DNA of 64,000 nt from positions 124,001-188,000 of the forward strand of contig OX621163.1 in NCBI GenBank assembly GCA_951640195.1. Reading direction: 5' to 3'. Shown here piece after piece: positions 56,772-64,000 of this stretch (the first letter of the stretch is position 1; every line of letters begins with the position of its first letter). The position numbers and the translations under genes are program-made. The DNA comes from Porpolomopsis calyptriformis (Eukaryota; Basidiomycota; Agaricomycetes; Agaricales; Hygrophoraceae). The notes beneath the pieces are model-generated. The model did no database searches. It was not told where the DNA came from and saw nothing but the letters and a program-made list of their open reading frames with translations.

Positions 56772-57165
56772 GCGAGGCAGGAAGAAGTTTTGAAGAAGGA
56801 AGGGTAGTGGAAGGGGGCAGGATACGGGTTGAATGGGAATGTGGTGACGTTATCCTGTAGCCATCTGTTGCAATGGATCGCGTATGATGACCCTGCCTGA
56901 TACTGATGAGTCTGGATTGGAAGATATCGTCCTCTTGAGACGACCCAAGCCCAAGGCGGAGAACACAGAGAGAGATCGTTGTCATTGTTGCTGCATCTGT
57001 GTCTACTTTTTATATGTATACGACATCGAAGGGGTCTAACCTACAAAGCGAAGCGCTTTGTGATCCTTTGATAGCACGATATTACTGAGAAGAAAGATTG
57101 TTGGATTGCGCAGCGGCTGCAAGTAATATCGAACTGTTGCTTTTGTCACCCACGCAGATTCGCCC

Positions 57166-57340
57166 TGCCATTTCCCATCGGAGAGATCCCTAAAGCTAAA
57201 TATGTAGCAACTCGTGCTGCAAAGGAAGCCTTATGGCTCCGCACCTTTATTGGTGAAGTATTTGGCCCAATCCCGTCTCAACTATCTTTTCAAACAACCA
57301 ATCGGCTATCGTGCTATCAAAGGATCACAAAGCCCTGACC
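57166..57340 (+). mobile_element. Ty1/copia RNase H fragment, copy B
   Basis: Same scrap as 5150-5324, centred between the inverted F-box genes at 56028-57091 and 57311-58351. Confidence 0.7.
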
Positions 57341-57547
57341 CCTTTGATGTCGCATACATATAAAAAGTAGACACAGATGCAAATGTATGTAGTAACAATG
57401 ACAACGATCTCTCTCTGTGTTCTCTGACTTCGGCTTGGGTAGTCTCAAGAGGACAATATCTTCCACTTCGGACTGGTCAGTATCAGCCAGGGTCATAACG
57501 GATCCATTTCAACAGATTGTTACAGGATAACATTGCCCCGTTCCTAT

Positions 57548-58351
57548 TCAACCTGTATCCTGCCCCGTTCCACTCCCCTTCCTTCTTCGAAACTTCCTCC
57601 TACGTATCCGCCCAGATATAGATGGCCATGGTACCAATGGTACCGATGGTTCCGGCAAAGTTGGCCTGAACGTGACATCAAGGATGCCCTTCGCGGTGAC
57701 CAGTGGCATGATATCGCTGACCTCCATCACAGACAGAGGGCCTAAAATGTGCACAGATTGAAGGGAAGGTCTCGAGGAAAGATATGCGTCGAGGAGGGCC
57801 CAATTGACTTTGATGCAGTTATCCCAGTTGGCCCGTGTAAGATCGAGAGTGAACTTGGTCAAATCTTCCATAGAACATCCAGCAAATATCCTCGAGATAT
57901 CGATTAGGTTGACGTTACCCGGCCGTCTTAGTCGTAATCCAGAGAGGGTAACTTCCCTGAGCCACACGTTGTGGAAAAAGTTTAGGTGCGTGAGTTCGAC
58001 GCAGTCATCTTCATGCGGGGTTAGCGATAAAACCCAGACACATAGGAATAACCTGAAACACTGACAACCGGACGTATTGAATCCCAACCTGGTGACCCTC
58101 AGGTTGCTCCCAGCCCTCTTCAAATTTTGCTGAACCCAACCGCCGTGCCAATTCCTGATGGAGGTGAATTCAAGGAAACGAATCGGGTGTTGCGGCTTTG
58201 GCATTGGATCGACAAGCATGTATCGGGCCAGGAATGGAAACACAACGGAGGCAAAGTTCCTGTTTACTAGTGCCAGTGCGAGCAGATCTTGGGACGAGTT
58301 CTGAATGTAGGGGATAATTTTGAGCCACAGATCTATGGGAAGGGAAATCAT
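57548..58351 (-). CDS. F-box-like protein, copy B, reverse arm
   Basis: Frame intact. It differs from copy A by transitions at 57653, 57924, 58065 and 58073. Two alter the protein: Gln to Arg (57924) and Tyr to Cys (58065). Confidence 0.68.
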   Translation of the reverse strand: MISLPIDLWLKIIPYIQNSSQDLLALALVNRNFASVVFPFLARYMLVDPMPKPQHPIRFLEFTSIRNWHGGWVQQNLKRAGSNLRVTRLGFNTSGCQCFRLFLCVWVLSLTPHEDDCVELTHLNFFHNVWLREVTLSGLRLRRPGNVNLIDISRIFAGCSMEDLTKFTLDLTRANWDNCIKVNWALLDAYLSSRPSLQSVHILGPLSVMEVSDIMPLVTAKGILDVTFRPTLPEPSVPLVPWPSISGRIRRRKFRRRKGSGTGQDTG

Positions 58352-58466
58352 GATGGATGATGGTGGTTTTGGGAGACTTTCGGCTGCTCTATATACTAAG
58401 TCGACCTCGACGCTTTGACTCACTCTCAACTAAAATCGATTATTCACGTGGCTAGGGTCGCTTAAA

Positions 58467-59032
58467 ATGCCACAGTTTGACAGGGTGAACCTGAACGGTC
58501 CTCTACTACGACCATCTCCAGCAGTCTTCTTCATGACTGTGTCCGCGTCGCCTCACTTGGCCACTAGATCTCAATCTCAGAGGGTTACGACCTCAGACCA
58601 GATGGAGGGTGAGGGAAACCCCATGGGACCAGGATCTGCGGGGAATCAAAGTCACGCTGCCCAACATCACCAGGTGAGCTTGCTCTTTTCCTTTTTTTCA
58701 GGTTGACAGAGGGGACGTGTTAGGCGAATGAGATGAACATCCCCAAAGCTGTCAGCCCGAGAAGAAGAAAGCAATGGAAGGCCAAATTTTTGTCGGATGA
58801 GGAAACTGAAGAAACACTACCGACCGTCTATGTCAATTCAAAGAACACGAAGATGACAACCATAGCAGAGCCGTCGGTAAACACCCAGTCGACAATGGAT
58901 GGCGATGGCAAGATAGCCGAAGAGATCCAGCAAACAATCCACTGTGGGATCGTCACTGCGCCAACCCAGCCGGGGACTGATAATGACCCCATTGGACCAC
59001 AGTCGACGGAGAGCCATGGGATTGATGGTTAG
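58467..59032 (+). CDS. Small basic hypothetical protein, copy B
   Basis: Same two-exon plan as 6451-7016. One CpG transition (6880/58896) changes Thr to Met. Confidence 0.45.
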
Positions 59033-60270
59033 GGGTCAGAGAGATCAAAACGATTTCAAACGGTTACGGCGAGAGGATGGAAATGCTGAGGTTGGGATCG
59101 AACGGTAAGGCTTTCATTAAAAAATCTGAATATCAGGCCCCTGTGTTGAATAATATGGTTATCAAGATTCGGCACGCAATCTCTCAGATGCAGTAGAGAA
59201 GCATGGATGGTGACCCTTGCCATCCCTCCCGTCTGTAGATTCCACCTTGTTCTCCCTTAGCCAACTTCCTCTTTACCTTCTTCTCAGGGTGGCCCTCGTA
59301 CCCATTCTCACTCCCGCACTCTCTTTTCCTACATTTCATCTGCTCACGCACGTCGGATATTCCCTATGAATTGAATTTTCATTATGACCTTTTGTGTTGG
59401 TATCCAGATGACCACTCACCAAGGTGCAAACCATTCACCGCTTCTCCAACATCATCAAGGATGGCAGTCACGCTCCATTACAAAGTGAGAAATAAGTGAT
59501 TCTGAGTCGTCTGAAGAAGCACAAAGATGTCTTTCAGCCGTACTTTAATCTTATGTTGCTATACTAGGTGTACCCGAGGCCCTTTACCTTGGCATGTCGT
59601 AGATTGACGGCATTTAAAGTTTTCTTAGCAGGCAAGTATTGCGTTCCATAATACAGGCTATCGATAAGGTTGAAGACATTAGCAAACCTTTGCCAAAATG
59701 AGACTGTTGGAAGGAAGGGAAGGGAAATCAACGAAAAACAGTAACTAAATCACTCAATCACCCCCTCACATCTTTTCAGTGATGAAAATTTCTAGTTACT
59801 GAAAAACAATACCACAGAGTAGGTTTGTAGGTGCGGATCATTAGCAAATTGGAAAACTTACATTTAGCTAAGGCGGCAGCTGACTAGTCTACATTAAATT
59901 GACTTCACCATGCCCAAAGTACATCTAATCATTGCATGATCACCACGAATCAGTGCCAGTTGATCTGTTTATCAGTAAATTTCAGTTACGAATGCTGTAA
60001 TACAATGAGAAAGTCGCTACTATTCAAACGAGAAAAAGAGACCTTCGGTGATAAAATTTCATCGATTTTAGTTCCAATGGAGATGACCTCAACATCTCAC
60101 TTGATTTTATGGTTCATCCTTCTTTTATAATTACACTCACGATTGTCCAAACTGCCTCTTTTGAAGTGCGCAGCCAAGCATAAGTTATGCTGGGCTCGAT
60201 TTGAACACCTACCAAATATAGGATTAACAAACATTCACAAGTTCCGAAAGCACTACCGAATCCGAATCCA
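59033..60270. other. Intergenic stretch, copy B
   Basis: As 7017-8254. Holds the 90-bp dispersed repeat at 59567-59656 and no gene that I can support. Confidence 0.5.
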
Positions 60271-61705
60271 ATGGCAGATCTCGATTTTATTCTCAACGAT
60301 ACCCATAGATGGCAGGATGGCATCTCAGAGGTTCAACCAAGCAGCTGGCTGTGTCTATTTGAATTGGAGAATTCAAAGAACTACCTGTTCAAACCGATGG
60401 GTTCCGACACAAAGATACGCTGGAAGTATTTTCCATTGGAATTCATTGCCTTTAATATCATCACGAATCAGTCTCGCCACTTTTCCTTGCCATTCATGCT
60501 GTGCCAACAGGTTGCGTTTCTTGATCTTCAATATTGGGCTAGCCTGGTTTCTGGAGATAAATCGATGTCGCGCTATTTAGAGCTGCTAAGGGATGACCTC
60601 CTTGAAGAATTCTTCGCAATGGAACCCCCTTCCAGCTTTAATGAACAACCTTGGAGTACCCGGCCTTGGGCCGTTCGAACGATGCACTCCTTTGGCCACT
60701 CAAAGCCTGACCGTGACGCTTATCTCACCACATGCAGAGAACAGGGCTGGGAGAGTTATATGCATGGCGACCCATTGGAATATCGTACGTGATGAATCGC
60801 TCCCAAAGTCCTGATGGTTTATACTACGTTCTATAATAGGATGGACAGATATTTTCAACAAATATAAAAAACAAAATACCTGGATGAATTCGGGTCATCG
60901 TATTATAGACAGCCTTGCAAGCGCACTGAACAAAGCGAGGGAACATATCTCTGTGGGCCCTTCAAACGTTTTACTCTCTGCAGCCGACCTTCTCGACAAA
61001 GGCGACACCTGTTTGGCACAACAAGCTGGTGTGTGAATGGGATCCATCGCTCTCATGCTACATCAGATATCCTGACTAAACGATCAGCCACAGTCAAGAT
61101 CCCTGAGTTCGATATAAGTATCGACCCAACACATGTGGATAAATCACCATTGGATGTCGCATTGGCACATTCTACCTCAAAAGCTGGTACGTGAATGGGA
61201 TCTATGGGTCTCATGCCACACCAGATATCAAATATCTAGACTGATGATGATGATCAGCCACAGAGGAGATTTCTTCTTCATTCGCAGGCGAAATCGAACA
61301 GAGGCTTAGGGCTCCATTGCCAACATGCATCGTGCAGCCAAACAAGTTAGTTCATTCAGCCGCTCGATAACTTAGCATCCTTTGACTACTGTATAGCAGA
61401 CAATCATCTACACGTGTGGCCGTGGTACGAACCTCGGAACCTCCAAGTAGGCAGGCTACTCAACGTGAATTTATTTATTGCGTATTGATTTATTAACTTA
61501 TTCTTATTCTTATTTCTCTCCCACTTCAACAGCACAGGTTGAACGAGGGAAAAACTACAAACAAAACAAGTGGAAGCGGAATAAAAAGAAGAAAATGAAG
61601 GCAGCTCTATTACGAGAGACAGAGGCTGAGTTAGCTGCACGCAACCCACCCAGCCAACCGACGCGACCCAACCATTCAACCACACGGGTGAACCGAGGGA
61701 GATAA
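60271..61705 (+). CDS. WAVR-domain protein with basic C-terminus, copy B
   Basis: Same exon plan as 8255-9689. Exon 1 ends at 60784 with an intact GTACGT donor and joins the exon at about 60909 (C|AC-AGC-CTT), which continues L-A-S-A-L-N-K-A-R-E-H. This is therefore the likely functional copy. The N-terminus starts MADLDF instead of MANLDF. Confidence 0.62.
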
Positions 61706-62036
61706 TAGCTTCAAGGGTGTAGCGCATCTGCTGGGCCAAACACTAACCGCAAGTACAACGTGGGGCTCTATCTCCCTAAGGGATAGGGAGTCCAGAAGCT
61801 GCCACCTTTCTGTATATGTAAATAAAGCAGATTGTGTTCGGCATATCTACTAGGTTACATGAGGTTGTAATTGGTTTCATCGCAGGCAAGGTAATGTATG
61901 TATTCATGTATGTTTTTTTTTTTTTCACGTGAGACATGAGCATCAAAGTCCAACTCAATTGTATCGATTGTAAAACTGTAACAAAGTACAGGCATATGAT
62001 AGCAGCACATCAATAGATAATGAATAGAAACTGTCC

Positions 62037-64000
62037 CTATGGCGGTGGAAGAAAAAGTTCGGTGGATAAACATTTTTCTTCACTGAGCGCCATCCAATGC
62101 TCTCCACTGACGAGTACTTCTGACTCCATAGCTGTCAGGCTGATTCCTGCCCTTTCTAGTATCGCCTTGATCTGTTTCTGGGCCTCGTTGATTTCTCCTT
62201 CTTCCTCCTGAAAAAGGACATCCCACTCGGTCATCGGAAGGTCTGGCCTTTTCTGCTCACCCGGCAAAAGGTACTCATTCGATTTGAGAATCATTCTGGC
62301 CAGCGCCAAGAATGGCCGTCGATATATTTCTGGAAAGCTAGCTTTTAAACAAAAATGAGGGGATATCATTCATTCATGTGCTCACTTCGACTTTTGGCGA
62401 CATGTGGAAGCGCTAAAACCATGCGAGAAAGCAACCTTGAGACGTGGTGATTTGCATTTGTTGAAAAATGACCATGCATATGGTCGAAGTCCCGCGATTG
62501 TTCAGTGAGGTGAAGCGTCTCATAGGTATAAAAGTGACCTCCCGAACAATAGCTTGGCGTGGGGGTGTATACGGCATGCCAAATGCCAGGAGGCATAATT
62601 CTGACACATAGAATCAATATATGAGCATGAGTAATCAATTTTTAGAGCGTTAATAATATAAAAACTTACAGAATCTCCCCTGCAGAAAGAAACATCGTGA
62701 AAATCTGAGCATGTTGATTCAGTTGGTGTAGTTGACTGAAGCAAATATCCTTGTGCAGGCTGCGCAACTTGTTCCGGGAGTTGTGACTTTTTGTGTATCT
62801 AGGTCGAATAATGGCCCAAATTTTTATCCCGGCGTGCGCATAGATCCAGGTACACAAGCCGTTAGCATCCTTGTGGGGGAATGTTACGAAGCCAGCATGC
62901 GTCAGCAGGTTCCACTGCATCATTTGCCAGGTGCACATCCGAATAACCTGTGGCCCTGGAAGGACTAGTTCTTGTCGAGTATTCGGCATCTTGTGATGCT
63001 TCGACTTGTCCTTTGGAGGGTGCTTCCAAAACTTCGCGAATGATTCATGTTTTGTGAGCTGGAATGCGAGTGCTTCGTCACTTATTCGACTGTTAAGGTT
63101 ACTTGTTGAAATAAGCCAATGTACAAGCTCTCAGCACTCTTACCATATAATAGAGGGGGCGGCATTTCTCAGTGAAGGGGCATCCAGGATATTTCCACAG
63201 ATGTCTACACCCTCAGATGCCTCGATAAACTCCCCCAGGGAAGAGTGGCTGTGGATGATGCCATCTGACTCCTTCTTGGACCTACCGACTGCACGCAATC
63301 TTGCATCTATACAATATTAAACCACAGTAATCGTAGAGATGGATTTTACGTACCATGCCACTGAACTGGCTGGCTTAATGGACCCCTTGCTGCCTCGATC
63401 TCCTCCTTACAAAACGTCTCCGGACCTTCAAGATGTTGACCCTGTAATATAATGCATCGCTGATTAGCGAGATGGAGTCGCACGGCTTCATCGATGGCAT
63501 GAAGTGGTTGGGAAGGTTCTCTTGGTGGGATAACGACATAGTTAGTTTCATCCAAGTCCCAGTTGTTTATCGAATGGGTTGCAGATGAACCATCAGGTGA
63601 TTTGGCAAGCACCTCAACTAATTTAGCGTCCTTAACAAAGCTTCAGTTAGCTGATCAAGAACGAGCACAAAATGATGGACGGACTGCATTTTGATGGCCC
63701 GGAACGTGAACCCATGGAAGTACGGTTTGCGACCCATTGGCCCATTGAATCGAGGATGCGTCCTGGGGAAAGTTCACTCCCCTCAACGAAGTAAAGTAGT
63801 CGTGCTTATTCTGGGTGAGGGGTGCTGATGTTATGCGTTATCTTCTTCTTCATAAGGATGATGCGATGCGAATAACTTCACATACCAGATATCGTAGCTG
63901 GTTGATGTTTTTTTCGACTCGTGGGTTCTTCATCATCGGACAAAGATCGTTTTTGGGGAAGACTAGCGGCGCTCACTCCTTGGCCCAGTTCATTGGGATG
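62037..64000 (-). CDS. JmjC-domain oxygenase, copy B (5' end beyond window)
   Basis: Matches 10023-11986 of copy A. The JmjC core with P-H-K-D and G-I-W-H-A-V-Y-T-P is complete. The WAVR domain exon would lie at about 64215-64716, outside the window. Small changes include Thr to Met (62694) and Val to Ala (62412). Confidence 0.68.

Larger units (their letters stand above)
52017..64000. repeat. Direct duplication, copy B (at least 12 kb)
   Basis: Second copy of the block at 1-11986. Homology runs to the last base of the window, inside the JmjC gene, so the right end is not seen. The 396 bp just before 52017 (start of the Ulp1 gene) show that copy B continues leftward past the part visible in copy A. 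Confidence 0.97.

Noticed and set aside
1..64000. Circular molecule with a 12-kb assembly overlap
   Set aside because: An overlap of one molecule should be identical, but the copies differ by transitions enriched at CpG. Joined haplotypes remain possible and are noted as an alternative.
1..64000. Classic RIP (repeat-induced point mutation) as the cause of the transitions
   Set aside because: RIP in ascomycetes targets mainly CpA and would give far more changes. Here changes are few and mainly CpG.

Overview
The window looks like nuclear DNA of an agaricomycete (mushroom-forming basidiomycete). Genes are cut by many short introns of about 45-65 bp with GTRNGT donors and YAG acceptors. The families seen are typical of that group: Ulp1-type proteases, F-box paralogues, a TET/JBP oxygenase, alpha-kinase, DUF6534 membrane proteins, Crinkler-like NTPase-nucleases, degenerate copia elements and Tad1-like LINEs. 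I cannot name the species. Gene models are hand-spliced from the sequence, so exon borders are proposals.

Layout. (1) 1-11986 and 52017-64000 are direct copies of one block, at least 12 kb long and about 99.7% identical, offset by 52,016 bp (52,014 bp after a 2-bp change in a T run). Both are cut by the window edges, so the true ends are outside. Each block holds a Ulp1 protease, a convergent AT-hook protein, a tail-to-tail pair of F-box genes around a copia scrap, a small basic protein, a gene with an unrecognised 'WAVR..FGHS' domain, and a JmjC oxygenase. The JmjC gene begins with the same unrecognised domain. (2) 12000-14300 finishes the JmjC gene and adds a third WAVR gene. (3) 14800-22900 is a chromatin-type cluster: a sirtuin and a BAH-PHD protein in tandem, and, diverging from them by 129 bp, a very large protein with a Ulp1-like domain that lacks all catalytic residues. 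(4) 22950-24800 is a tandem array with nucleosome-sized (141-151 bp) units. (5) 25160-28000 holds two broken copia elements in opposite orientation. (6) 28300-38900 holds a Crinkler-type NTPase/nuclease with a stop codon, a TPR pseudogene, a possible PD-(D/E)xK protein, hypotheticals and a DUF6534 gene. (7) 39600-42060 is a second tandem array (about 220-bp units) whose edge is a dispersed repeat also found inside the duplicated blocks. (8) 42400-51270 holds an alpha-kinase, an apparently intact TET/JBP 5-methylcytosine dioxygenase, a zinc-finger protein of unknown role with a nonsense codon, and two 5'-truncated LINEs with clear target-site duplications.

The most interesting result comes from comparing the two 12-kb copies by eye. 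All 38 base differences I found are transitions, and 30 of them are CpG<->TpG/CpA. That is what decay of methylated CpG would leave, and the locus itself carries a TET/JBP gene. One such change removes a splice donor in one copy. The second is the density of chromatin functions (Ulp1, dead Ulp1-like, AT-hook, JmjC, sirtuin, BAH-PHD, TET/JBP, PHD-like) on a duplicated segment rich in mobile DNA. Fungal TET/JBP genes are known to travel with KDZ transposons, which also carry Ulp1-type proteases. No KDZ transposase is visible here, so a giant element is only a hypothesis.
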